Notes: generated by a model from the sequence alone, not told the origin. Counted from the first letter of the stretch, positions 1 to 6,857 are shown. The stretch is 37,897 bases of DNA from Bacillota bacterium (GCA_021806565.1 JAJZXK010000027.1:1-37897); one strand, 5' to 3'. Program-made: numbers and translations.

Positions 1-89
1 GTGGGCCAGCAGACCACATCGCGGCGATCAACATCGGTCGCCGGGGCGCCGTCATGCGTCCGCACGCCACGCCCGCGCAAGCGGGGTGA
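1..89 (+). CDS. tnpB: TnpB (IS200/IS605-type OrfB), C-terminal end only, cut by the window edge
   Basis: Only the last 28 residues are inside the window, read from base 3 to the TGA at 87-89. The peptide begins PADHIAAINIGRRG, the typical RuvC-III segment of TnpB: an Asp followed by an (A)A-x-N-I motif, then a short basic tail. TnpB is the RNA-guided nuclease of IS200/IS605 elements, and the Asp is the third RuvC catalytic carboxylate. The rest of the gene lies to the left, so I cannot say whether it is intact or has a TnpA partner. The hairpin directly after the stop (98-118) supports the assignment as the element's right end. Confidence 0.8.
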   Translation, partial: GPADHIAAINIGRRGAVMRPHATPAQAG

Positions 90-97
90 TTGGCAAG

Positions 98-118
98 CCC
101 CCGGCTTTAGCCGTGGGG
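98..118 (+). repeat. Right-end hairpin of the tnpB element
   Basis: The bases CCCCCGGC-TTTA-GCCGTGGGG form an 8-bp stem with one bulged T (114) and a TTTA loop. It lies 9 bases after the tnpB stop codon. IS200/IS605 elements end in subterminal imperfect hairpins, not in terminal inverted repeats. The tnpB 3' end plus this hairpin normally also encodes the scaffold of the TnpB guide RNA. The exact element boundary, perhaps near GTCATGAC at 118-125, cannot be fixed without an empty-site sequence. Confidence 0.6.
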
Positions 119-227
119 TCATGACTGAGGCTCCACGCAGGAGTGCCTTGCCAGACCGGCGAACTGGGAAGTTACGGCAGGCTTGTGGCGTTGTCCGCCC
201 GGGCGACTGCGGCAGGAGGCGGGCCAC

Positions 228-695
228 GTGGCGGACGATTCTGAACGCGAGAGCGGCGGCTTTATCTCGTTTCTGCCCATGAAGCCAGACGTTGCGGCTC
301 CGGCGGCACGGCTGCGGCAGGCGGGTGCCGGGCGGCTGCCGCCGGAAGCGCTGGGTCGCTTCTCACCGCCCGCGCGCGCGGCCCGTCCCGTCCAGGCCCG
401 TCATGCCGCAGCGGCCACGGGGCCCGGCGGAGCACCTGGGGCCCCCGCGGTCCGGACGGCGACGGGCGGCGCGCCCGGGCCATCGTCCGGCCGTTCCACC
501 CACCAGGACGCGTGGCTGGACGCCCGGCGGCATGCCGGCGAGGCATTGGAGTTGCAGTTCTTGGACGGAACGCTGCTGCGCGGCCGCTTGGCGCACTTTG
601 ACACCTACGCGCTCGTGTTCGAGACCGCCGAGGGTTCCATCCTGGTGTATAAGCACGCGGTCAGCCGCATCCGGCCAGTCACGGTCACTCCCTGA
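228..695 (+). CDS. Hfq-like Sm-domain RNA-binding protein with a long N-terminal extension
   Basis: Predicted 155 aa. Residues about 91-152 match Hfq. A QDAWLDARR segment corresponds to Hfq QDxFLNxxR, including the uridine-contacting Gln (Q93) and rim arginines. LDGTLLRGRLAHFD corresponds to the Sm1 motif, and VYKHAVSRIRP to the Sm2 motif YKHAIStivP, with Y141, K142 and H143 all kept. Hfq forms hexameric rings that bind sRNA and mRNA. The first 90 residues are Ala/Pro/Arg/Gly-rich and look disordered, whereas ordinary Hfq (70-100 aa) starts almost directly with the Sm core. I chose the GTG at 228 because AGGAGG at 214-219 sits 8 bases upstream; an ATG at 279 is a weaker alternative. The gene lies just beyond the tnpB element and 68 bases before a membrane-protein gene on the same strand. 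The domain call is firm; whether it is the cell's only Hfq is unknown. Confidence 0.75.
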   Translation: MADDSERESGGFISFLPMKPDVAAPAARLRQAGAGRLPPEALGRFSPPARAARPVQARHAAAATGPGGAPGAPAVRTATGGAPGPSSGRSTHQDAWLDARRHAGEALELQFLDGTLLRGRLAHFDTYALVFETAEGSILVYKHAVSRIRPVTVTP

Positions 696-763
696 AGGAC
701 CGCGCCCGGTCGGGTTGACGCCGGGAGTCCCTGCGCCGATGATCGACGGCGGGGGGGCGCACG

Positions 764-1390
764 GTGGATCGACGGCCCAAACGGTACTGGCTCTGGTTGG
801 GGTTGGCCGGTCTGGCGCTCCTGGCCTTTCTGGCGGGCGGCAGCCTGCGGCTGCGCGGCCCGGCCGCCGCCGAGGCGGTGATGATCGGAGCCACCGCGCT
901 GGGGGCCAGCCTGCTTCTGGCCGTGGAACTGCTTTCCGTGTTGCAGGGCGTCCAGGGGCGTGAGGCGGCCGCCGCGGCGCTACGCGTCCTGCCGCACGAC
1001 CTGCGGGTGACCGGGCGGGTGCGTATCCGCGGCCGCGGCCGTCCGGCGGTCGCGGACCACATCGTGGTCGGTCCGACCGGCGACGGCTGGGCGGTGCTCG
1101 TGGACGGCTCGACCCGGCCGCCGCGGTCGGGCGATCCCCTGGACGGATTGCGCCCACTGCTTGCCGCCGCCAGGCGCGTGGCGGCCGCCGTCCAGGAGGC
1201 CGGACGCCTTGGCCTCCTGCCTCCCGAGACGGGTCTTGGCGCGACCAGTTCCGTCCGGCCCGCCATCCTCGTCGCGCGCCGCCCGCTGGCGGCGGGGGAG
1301 CGCGACGGCGTGATGGCGTTCGCCGCCGGCGATGCGGCGAACGCCCTGGCCGGGTTCAGGCGGGCGGCAGAAGCCCACCCAGAAACTTGA
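764..1390 (+). CDS. Membrane-anchored protein with a NERD-like domain
   Basis: Predicted 208 aa with a GTG start behind a G-rich Shine-Dalgarno (751-757). Two hydrophobic helices at about 8-29 and 36-60 anchor it. The soluble part from about residue 75 (LPHDLRVTG...ADHIVVGPTGDGWAVLVDG) resembles the nuclease-related (NERD) domain, whose core is hD-x(n)-iDHvvvGptGvfviE-x-K. The DH and the vvGPtG turn are kept. The acidic-x-Lys end of the nuclease motif is replaced by VDGS, so nuclease activity is doubtful. The C-terminal ILVARRP strand fits the same fold. The 3' end overlaps the convergent tetR gene by 35 bases. The NERD relationship is a motif-level judgement and the function is unknown. Confidence 0.55.
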   Translation: MDRRPKRYWLWLGLAGLALLAFLAGGSLRLRGPAAAEAVMIGATALGASLLLAVELLSVLQGVQGREAAAAALRVLPHDLRVTGRVRIRGRGRPAVADHIVVGPTGDGWAVLVDGSTRPPRSGDPLDGLRPLLAAARRVAAAVQEAGRLGLLPPETGLGATSSVRPAILVARRPLAAGERDGVMAFAAGDAANALAGFRRAAEAHPET

Positions 1391-1925
1391 GGTTTTCGCT
1401 CCGCTCGCGCGGCATGCGCCGGGCCAGTGTGCCGGCGGTGGCGATCAGGGCCAACGCGAAGCGCTCGCGGGCGGCGGAACGCTTCCACTCCGTCCGGCCC
1501 GCTTCGGACAACACCTCGGAGATCTGTGTGGTGAGCCAGTCGAGGACGCGCCGCATGGCAGCGGGGTCGCCGCCGGCCGACATCCGCTGTCCGGCGGCCG
1601 CCATTCCTTCGATCTCGGCCCAGATAGGGCCGTTGCGCATCACGTAGTTCATCTGTGCATCCAGAATCGTCAACAGTTTCTTGCGCCAGTCCGTCCCGGC
1701 CTGGGCGCGTACCGTGTTGACCTTCTGAACTACCTTGTCCCATTCCTCGTCGAGCACCTTGAGGAAGAGGCCCCACTTGTTCGGATAGTAGTTGTAGATG
1801 GTGCCGACGGCGATCCCGGCGCGTTGGGCAATGGTCCGCATCTCCGCGCGCTCGAAGCCGCGCTCGCGAAAGATCTCGTCGGCCGCACTCTGGATGTTGT
1901 TGGCGATGATGTTCGAGCCGGGCAT
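1356..1925 (-). CDS. TetR/AcrR-family transcriptional regulator
   Basis: Predicted 189 aa, the usual family length. The N-terminal helix-turn-helix is clear: residues 29-50 read MRTIAQRAGIAVGTIYNYYP, the TetR signature with the GTIYNYY recognition helix, followed by a helical ligand-binding domain of unknown ligand. The ATG at 1925 is preceded by a strong AGGAGGGG (1933-1940). It lies 219 bases downstream of the aminotransferase gene on the same strand. TetR proteins usually repress themselves and neighbours; the repeated GGTATC element upstream is a possible operator. The 3' end overlaps the convergent membrane-protein gene. Confidence 0.9.
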   Translation of the reverse strand: MPGSNIIANNIQSAADEIFRERGFERAEMRTIAQRAGIAVGTIYNYYPNKWGLFLKVLDEEWDKVVQKVNTVRAQAGTDWRKKLLTILDAQMNYVMRNGPIWAEIEGMAAAGQRMSAGGDPAAMRRVLDWLTTQISEVLSEAGRTEWKRSAARERFALALIATAGTLARRMPRERSENLKFLGGLLPPA

Positions 1926-1943
1926 GTGTCCCCACCCCTCCTG

Positions 1944-1965
1944 GGTATCTCAAAACAATGGTATC
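1944..1965. promoter_or_regulatory. Candidate TetR operator: direct repeat GGTATC(T)CAAA / GGTATCAAA
   Basis: Two copies of GGTATC, each followed by a CAAA-like run, start at 1944 and 1960, 16 bases apart, directly upstream of the tetR Shine-Dalgarno. The A/T-rich patch stands out in very GC-rich surroundings. Known TetR operators are usually palindromic, so a direct repeat is only weak support. The rest of the 219-base gap (1926-2144) shows no gene or terminator that I can defend. Confidence 0.25.
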
Positions 1966-2144
1966 AAACGCGCAAGGGGGCGGCAACGGGCGGGATGCCC
2001 GCCGCGCCCCCTTGCGTACAAGGTGCATACAATGACACAGTTGCTCGTGTTGCGAAGGCTTTCGACCGTGCTCCCGCCGTTATACTGGCAATCCCTCGGG
2101 ATGATTGAAACTGACCGAATTGGGTAGTCTGACCTGTAGAGGTT

Positions 2145-3491
2145 TCAACTGCCACTGCGCGTTGTCTCGGCGCGCAGAGCGGCCTCCAGCACGTCCAGGG
2201 CCTCGTCCAGTTCCGACTCCCGGATCACCAGGGGCATCAGGACGCGGATGACGTTGCCATGGATGCCGGCCCGCAGGAAGATCGCCCCGCCCTCCAGGGC
2301 GCGCGCCAGCACCCTGCCGGTGAGTTCGCGGGCCGGCGCCTTGCTCTGGCGGTCCTCGACCAGTTCGACCGCCAGCATCGCGCCCAGGCCGCGAACGTCA
2401 CCGATGGCCGCGAAGCGTTCCTGCAGTTGAAGCAGGCGGCCGCGCAACCGCTCGCCCAGGCGTTCGGCCTGTCCCGGCAGGTCTGCGGAAGCGCAGGTGT
2501 CCAGGACGGCAAGGCCGGCCGCACAGGCCACCGGATTGCCGACATAGGTGCCGCCGATACCGGAATCCGGCGCCGCGTCCATCACTTCGGCCCGCCCGAC
2601 CACGGCCGAAAGCGGCATGCCGGCCGCCAGGGATTTGGCCAGGACCATCAGGTCCGGCGTCAGTCCGAAGTGTTCGCAAGCAAACAGCCGTCCCGTGCGC
2701 CCGAAGCCGGTCTGCACCTCGTCGGCGATGAAGTTGATGCCGTTGCTGCGGCAGATGCCCTCCAACCGCTGCAGGAACTCGCGCGGCGGCACCACGAAGC
2801 CGCCCTCCCCTTGGACCGGCTCGATGACCAGCGCCGATACCGACTCGGCCGCCACGTGTGTGGTCAGCATCCTCTCAAGTTCGTCGGCGCAGGCGATGCC
2901 GCACGATGGATGGCGCAGGCCGAGCGGGCAGCGGTAGCAGTAGGCGTAGGGGGCACGGTAAACCTCCGGGGCGAAGGGCCCGAAACCGGCCTTGTACGGA
3001 TGCACCTTGCTGGTGAGGGTCATCGCCAGCAGCGTCCGGCCGTGGAAGGCGCCGCTGAAGGCGATCAGGGCGGGCCTTCCCGTGTGGGCGCGCGAGAACT
3101 TCACCGCGTTTTCGACGGCTTCGGCGCCGGAGTTGAACAGGGCGGCCTTTTTCGGCCAGGGACCGGGCGCGAGCTGGGCCAACCGCTCCGCCATCGCGAT
3201 GTACGGCTCGTAGGGGATCACCGTGAAGTCGGTATGGGTGAAGCGCGCGGCCTGCTCCTGGACCGCCGTGACCACGTCCGGGGCGGCGTGGCCCACGTTG
3301 AGGCAGCCGATGCCACCCGACATATCGATGAAGGTGTTGCCGTCCACATCGTGCACCAGGGCGCCTTCCGCGGAAGCGACGATGGTCGGCACGTAGACGC
3401 TGAGGCTGCTCGGGACGGCCGCCTCCTTGCGCCGCAGGATCTCCTGGGCCTTGGGGCCCGGTAGGGGCGTGCGCCGCACGATACTACCCAA
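2145..3491 (-). CDS. gabT: Class III PLP aminotransferase, 4-aminobutyrate aminotransferase-like
   Basis: Predicted 448 aa, the normal length for class III aminotransferases. Visible landmarks are the cofactor phosphate loop SGAEAVENAVK (121-131), AFHGRTL (148-154), IEPVQGEGG (223-231), the ring-binding Asp in FIADEVQTGFGRTG (D257) and the PLP Schiff-base lysine in AKSLAAGMPLSAV (K286). The EPVQGEGG and AGMPLSAV wording fits GabT, which transfers the amino group of 4-aminobutyrate to 2-oxoglutarate, giving succinate semialdehyde. Related omega-amino or lysine aminotransferases share these motifs, so substrate is not proven. The start is TTG at 3491 or GTG at 3479; both follow a GGATTGGG-like sequence and I cannot separate them. 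It is divergent from selD across a 249-base gap and upstream of tetR. No succinate-semialdehyde dehydrogenase is present. Confidence 0.85.
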   Translation of the reverse strand: MGSIVRRTPLPGPKAQEILRRKEAAVPSSLSVYVPTIVASAEGALVHDVDGNTFIDMSGGIGCLNVGHAAPDVVTAVQEQAARFTHTDFTVIPYEPYIAMAERLAQLAPGPWPKKAALFNSGAEAVENAVKFSRAHTGRPALIAFSGAFHGRTLLAMTLTSKVHPYKAGFGPFAPEVYRAPYAYCYRCPLGLRHPSCGIACADELERMLTTHVAAESVSALVIEPVQGEGGFVVPPREFLQRLEGICRSNGINFIADEVQTGFGRTGRLFACEHFGLTPDLMVLAKSLAAGMPLSAVVGRAEVMDAAPDSGIGGTYVGNPVACAAGLAVLDTCASADLPGQAERLGERLRGRLLQLQERFAAIGDVRGLGAMLAVELVEDRQSKAPARELTGRVLARALEGGAIFLRAGIHGNVIRVLMPLVIRESELDEALDVLEAALRAETTRSGS

Positions 3492-3740
3492 TCCGTTGAC
3501 AACCTGGTCCTATCCGCCGGTGGTGTGCCGCGTCCGCCCGACCAGGTCTCTCCCCCTCCAGCCAGGAATTCCCCCGTTGCGGGGTGGTGGCCTTGCCGCG
3601 GACGACCGCTCCCGCGCCCGCCTGAGGGCAGACGGATCTGGCAGCGGCTGCTGCCGGAGCGGCATGGACTGATATAGAATACGCCTTGGCGTCGCTGCGG
3701 CAAAGGTGGCCGGTTCTGGCGCGCAGGGAGGGGTGGGAAC

Positions 3741-4781
3741 GTGCGCGACTTCGGCAGGCTGACCAGCCTCGCTTCTTGCGCGGGCTGAGCGGCCAAGAAG
3801 GCGCCAGGGGACCTGGCGCGCATGGTGGGTGGACTCAAGGGCCTGTTCCCGCCCGAGTTGACACGAAACCTGTTGATCGGTCTGGACGATCCGGACGATG
3901 CGGCGGTCTACGCGCTGGGGGACACGGCGATCGTGTTCACCGCCGACTATTTCCCGCCGGTCGTCGACGATGCGGAGACCTACGGGGCGATCGCGGCCAA
4001 CAACGCCCTCAGCGATGTGTTCGCCATGGGCGGTCAGCCCGTTTTGGCGCTGAATCTGGCGGGGTTCCCCGACGACATGCCGCCCGAGGTGGCCCAGGCC
4101 ATCCTGCGCGGCGGTGCCCGTCAGGCGCGCGACGCGGGGGCCGTGGTCGCCGGTGGCCACACCACCGCATCCGAGGAGCCGAACTTCGGCATGGCGGTCA
4201 TCGGTACGGTCGATCCGGCGCACTTGGTGCGCAAGGGAGGGGCGCGGGCGGGCGACCGTCTGGTCCTGACCAAGCCCCTGGGCGTGGGCGTTATCACCAC
4301 GGCGGGCAAGGCGGGCACGGCCCTGCCCGAGGCGATGGCGGCGGCGGTCGGCGCCATGCTGGCTAGCAACCGCGCCGCGGCGGCTGCGGCCCGGCGGGCC
4401 GGCGTCGTCTGCGGTACCGACGTGACCGGTTTTGGCCTCATCGGCCATGCCCTGGAACTGGCCGAGTCCTCCGGGGTGGGGATGGCGGTGCACGTCTCGG
4501 CGGTGCCGCTGTTGACCGGGGCCCTGCACCATGCGGCCGCGGGGGATTTCCCGGGCGGCGCGTCCCGCAACGAGTCCTTCTTCGCCGCCCGCACCGAGGC
4601 CGGCGCGGGTGTGGATCCCCTGCGCTGCCGGTTGCTGTTCTCACCGGAAACGGCGGGCGGGCTGCTTCTGGCCGTGCCGGCGGACACCGTGGACGCCCTG
4701 GTGGCCACCTGCCGCCAGGACGGCTGCGACGCGACCGTCATCGGCGAGGTCACCCGGGCAAGCGGCTTGCAGCTTCTCTGA
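3741..4781 (+). CDS. selD: Selenide, water dikinase (selenophosphate synthetase), itself a selenoprotein with in-frame UGA at codon 16
   Basis: SelD makes selenophosphate from selenide and ATP, the selenium donor for Sec-tRNA. An open frame starts only at ATG 3822, but the same frame continues upstream to GTG 3741 with a single TGA at 3786-3788. That upstream peptide reads RLTSLASCAG-U-AAKKAPGDLA, the conserved SelD N-terminus in which a catalytic Cys or Sec sits three residues before the essential Lys (E. coli C17/K20; here U16/K19). From GTG 3741 the protein is 346 aa, against 347 in E. coli; from ATG 3822 it would lack the whole active-site segment. GGGAGGGGTGGG at 3726-3737 is a good Shine-Dalgarno for 3741. 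Later landmarks also fit: DDAAVY, TADYFPPVVDD, NNALSDVFAMGG, VAGGHT, GTDVTGFGLIGH and FSPETAGGLL. A hairpin suited to a bacterial SECIS follows the UGA. A TATAGAAT -10-like element lies near 3673-3680 without a clear -35. Confidence 0.92.
3786..3819 (+). promoter_or_regulatory. UGA selenocysteine codon and SECIS-like hairpin of selD
   Basis: The TGA at 3786-3788 is followed after 12 bases by a perfect 8-bp stem, GCGCCAGG (3801-3808) and CCTGGCGC (3812-3819), closing a GGA loop. The loop begins 20 bases after the UGA, and G occupies its first two positions. Bacterial SECIS elements are hairpins just 3' of the UGA, with the apical loop about 16-37 bases away and a G in the first loop positions; SelB binds there. 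Position, loop and stem all agree. The pairing is read by eye, without energy calculation. Confidence 0.75.
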
Positions 4782-4813
4782 CGCCCCTGCGCGGAGCATA
4801 CCCAGTGAAGATA

Positions 4814-4859
4814 CACGGGCTGGCTGCGGCGGGTCGCCCCGACCCGCCGCCAGCCCGTG
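4814..4859 (+). terminator. Strong terminator-like hairpin after selD
   Basis: CACGGGCTGG (4814-4823) pairs with CCAGCCCGTG (4850-4859), and CGGCGGGTC (4827-4835) pairs with GACCCGCCG (4841-4849). Only a CTG bulge and a GCCCC loop are unpaired, giving 19 base pairs. No T-tract follows, so it is not a canonical intrinsic terminator, but its place 32 bases after the selD stop and before a new promoter suits transcript-end formation. The rest of the 308-base gap up to 5089 holds no gene, only the promoter listed next. Confidence 0.6.
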
Positions 4860-4987
4860 ATACCCGGCCACCCCTGTCCAATCGCCCCCTGCAGACCCTC
4901 GCCACCGTCGCAACCGGTTCTTGGACCGACCGCCAGCTGTCGCCGCCGGCGGTGCGGCCCGCCCCGCGACCCGGATGCTGCGGTCGG

Positions 4988-5016
4988 TTGACGGCCCCCG
5001 CGGGGCGTGCTATGGT
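4988..5016 (+). promoter_or_regulatory. Sigma-A-type promoter for the marR gene
   Basis: TTGACG (4988-4993), exactly 17 bases, then TATGGT (5011-5016). This matches a housekeeping -35/-10 pair with optimal spacing. A start near 5023 would give a leader of about 67 bases to the GTG at 5090. That leader is A-rich (AATAACCGGAATGGGAATAA) in contrast to its surroundings. Confidence 0.6.
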
Positions 5017-5089
5017 CCGCACCGATATACAACGGACTCGGAATAACCGGAATGGGAATAAACGAAGACGGAGTATCTGGGGGCGGCCG

Positions 5090-5563
5090 GTGGTGCAGGG
5101 GCAGACGGCGGAACATGAAGACGCGGCCCTGCTCTTATGGGAGGCCCTCGAAGGCCTGGGCCGCGCGGTGCGCGGCGAACTGCGCCCGCAACTGCACGAT
5201 CACGGGCTCGTTTCCGGCCTGCAGATCGCGATGTGCCTCGTGCTCTTGGAGTGCGGGCCGCAGCGCCTTGTGGATCTGGCGCGGCGGCTGGCGATGCCGA
5301 CCAGCACCGTGTCCGGCCTGGCGGACCGGCTGGTGGCAGGCGGGTTGTTGCGGCGGGAGCGGAATCCGGCGGATCGGCGCAGCTCTATCTTGCACGCCGA
5401 ACCCCGGGTCGGGGCGATGGTGCGCGAGATGCGCCGGGTGGCGGCGGGGGTGGTGGCCGGCTACCTGGCCGCGTTGAACCCCGCGGACGTCGGCGCCATG
5501 GTGCCGGGGCTGCGGGCCCTCGTGGCCGTGCTGGCCGCGGATGCCGGTAGCGGCAGCGAGTAG
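5090..5563 (+). CDS. MarR-family transcriptional regulator
   Basis: Predicted 157 aa from GTG 5090 (GTG 5093 is equally possible); a GGGGGC Shine-Dalgarno lies at 5079-5084. The winged helix is clear: LVDLARRLAMPTSTVSGLADRL at about residues 60-81 is the helix-turn-helix, and the wing RRERNPADRRSS follows with the conserved Asp-Arg pair. MarR dimers repress efflux and stress genes and are released by phenolic or other small ligands. Its own promoter is just upstream. The emrA-emrB efflux genes lie further downstream on the same strand, so it is probably their regulator (inference). A tnpB element on the opposite strand now separates them by about 1.3 kb. Confidence 0.88.
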   Translation: MVQGQTAEHEDAALLLWEALEGLGRAVRGELRPQLHDHGLVSGLQIAMCLVLLECGPQRLVDLARRLAMPTSTVSGLADRLVAGGLLRRERNPADRRSSILHAEPRVGAMVREMRRVAAGVVAGYLAALNPADVGAMVPGLRALVAVLAADAGSGSE

Positions 5564-5591
5564 GTTGCGCGGGAGGTCGTGCGCAGGGCAA

Positions 5592-6791
5592 CTACCGTCG
5601 GCGAAAGCCGACGGCTTGTCCACCCCAATCGGCGGACGTTAGGCCGGTTGACGGCGGCCCGCCGGGGTCGGATGTACCCACCCCGGCAAGGTGCTTCCGA
5701 GCGATGTTCCGAGCGCCGTTGGGGTCTGCATGGAGGCGGAAGCCACAGGATCGGCAGGTGAAGTCGCGTTGAGAACGTCGGTGGTTCCGGGCGGTGTACC
5801 CACAGCGGCAGTAGCGCTGCGATGTGTGCCGGGGGCCGATGCCCACGACAACGCAGCCCACTTCCTGTGCCTTGTACTCCAGCAAGCCGCGCAGTTGCGC
5901 GTACGACCAGGTGTGCGGGCGGCGGCGGGACTGCCTGCCACGCTGCTTTGCACGCGCCCGAATGTGCGTCAAGTTCTCCACGACGATCACCGTGCCGTCG
6001 TCCACGGAATCCGTGCTGCGGCGGCTCAGAACGTGGTCGCAGTCGCACCGGAAGCGGTTGACCTTCCCGGTAAGGCGGCGCAGATGCCGCTGCGCCGAGC
6101 GGGTGCCTTTGCGCTGCAGACTGCGGCGCAGCCGGAGGTAACGGGCCTGGATACCGCGCCATTGGCGGCGGCCGAAAAAGCGGGTCCCCGAGGTTACGGC
6201 GGGTCGGCGCAGGCCGAGGTCCACGCCTACGGCGGGACCGTTCCCAGTGGGGGCGGGCGGGTCGGGCAGTTCGACGGCGACCTGCAGATACCACTTCCGC
6301 TTACGGTGGATAAGGTCGGCGGTGAGCGTCCGGCCGCCAGCGTCCTTCGCGTCATGCTCCGGGAGGACGAACGGGATCGTCATGCGCCCCGCCGTGGTGG
6401 ACAACCGCACCCCGCTGGCGCCCCACTTCAGGGTTGCTGTGTGGAGGTTGTAGCGGGGCGGGCAGGCGGTCGCCTGCGGGCGACGCGTCTTGCGGCCCTT
6501 CTTGTGCCGGTCGAAGGCAGAACGCAGCGCCTCTGTTGCCTTCACGCGCGCCTGGATCAGCAGGTCGGAGACCACATCCGGGCACTCGTCTTTTGTTTCT
6601 CGGTAAGTGAGGTGATGCAGCCGCGCGCCGTTTTTCTCATTGGCGTCCCATCTGGTGCGGCAGACGAAGTTGAAGGCGGCGGTAAACTCGCGTGCCGTTT
6701 CGGCTTGTTCAACCATCGGACTCAACGGATTCAACGCCAGCCGCACTGTTCGGTCGATGTTCGCACAGAACCCTATGTGCGTCGTATGCAC
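5592..6791 (-). CDS. tnpB: TnpB-type RNA-guided nuclease (IS200/IS605 OrfB), apparently intact, without tnpA
   Basis: From the GTG at 6791 the protein is 399 aa, typical for TnpB. An open frame runs further up to 7046, but that part covers the emrA coding sequence and is not TnpB-like. The RuvC carboxylates are all present: D191 in GVDLGLRRPAV, E272 in VIVVENLTHIRAR and D356 in HADPNGARNIAR. D191 falls at the same number as in ISDra2 TnpB, supporting this start. The zinc ribbon reads RYCRCGYTARNH...FTCRSCGF: the second pair is canonical CxxC, but the first is CxC where most relatives have CxxC. TnpB cleaves DNA at sites matched by a guide RNA made from the element's 3' end and helps retain the element. 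No TnpA is adjacent, so it would need a transposase in trans. Hairpins lie at both ends of the gene. Confidence 0.9.
   Translation of the reverse strand: MHTTHIGFCANIDRTVRLALNPLSPMVEQAETAREFTAAFNFVCRTRWDANEKNGARLHHLTYRETKDECPDVVSDLLIQARVKATEALRSAFDRHKKGRKTRRPQATACPPRYNLHTATLKWGASGVRLSTTAGRMTIPFVLPEHDAKDAGGRTLTADLIHRKRKWYLQVAVELPDPPAPTGNGPAVGVDLGLRRPAVTSGTRFFGRRQWRGIQARYLRLRRSLQRKGTRSAQRHLRRLTGKVNRFRCDCDHVLSRRSTDSVDDGTVIVVENLTHIRARAKQRGRQSRRRPHTWSYAQLRGLLEYKAQEVGCVVVGIGPRHTSQRYCRCGYTARNHRRSQRDFTCRSCGFRLHADPNGARNIARKHLAGVGTSDPGGPPSTGLTSADWGGQAVGFRRR
5595..5614 (-). repeat. 3' hairpin overlapping the end of tnpB (candidate guide-RNA scaffold and right end)
   Basis: CCGTCGGC and GCCGACGG form a perfect 8-bp stem closed by a four-base loop (GAAA on the plus strand). 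In the tnpB direction the hairpin covers the last coding codons and ends 1 base before the stop codon at 5594-5592. TnpB guide RNAs (reRNA/omegaRNA) are transcribed from exactly this place, with the flanking chromosomal bases as guide. Here those bases read TTGCCCTGCGCACGACCTCC going away from the gene if the element ends right after the stop. That boundary is uncertain. Confidence 0.5.
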
Positions 6792-6818
6792 AACGCAAGG
6801 GAGGGAGCGGCGCTTCCG

Positions 6819-6838
6819 CTGTCGCCTGAAGGCGACAG
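6819..6838 (-). repeat. Left-end hairpin of the tnpB element
   Basis: CTGTCGCC and GGCGACAG form a perfect 8-bp stem with a TGAA loop, 28 bases upstream of the tnpB GTG and 20 bases before the emrA ATG. Subterminal hairpins of this kind mark IS200/IS605 ends. Its sequence is similar to that of the 3' hairpin (both contain GTCGSC-type stems) but not identical, as expected for these elements. Confidence 0.5.
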
Positions 6839-6857
6839 TCCCCGCGCCGCGTGATTT

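Noticed and set aside
1332-2108. Plus-strand open frames across tetR and its upstream gap
   Set aside because: They are shadows of tetR, whose helix-turn-helix and Shine-Dalgarno are unambiguous.
3822-4781. selD as a short gene starting at ATG 3822, or selD as a pseudogene broken by a stop
   Set aside because: The frame upstream of the TGA is perfect SelD sequence in the right position with a good Shine-Dalgarno, and the TGA falls exactly on the catalytic residue with a hairpin after it. A random nonsense mutation would not do this.
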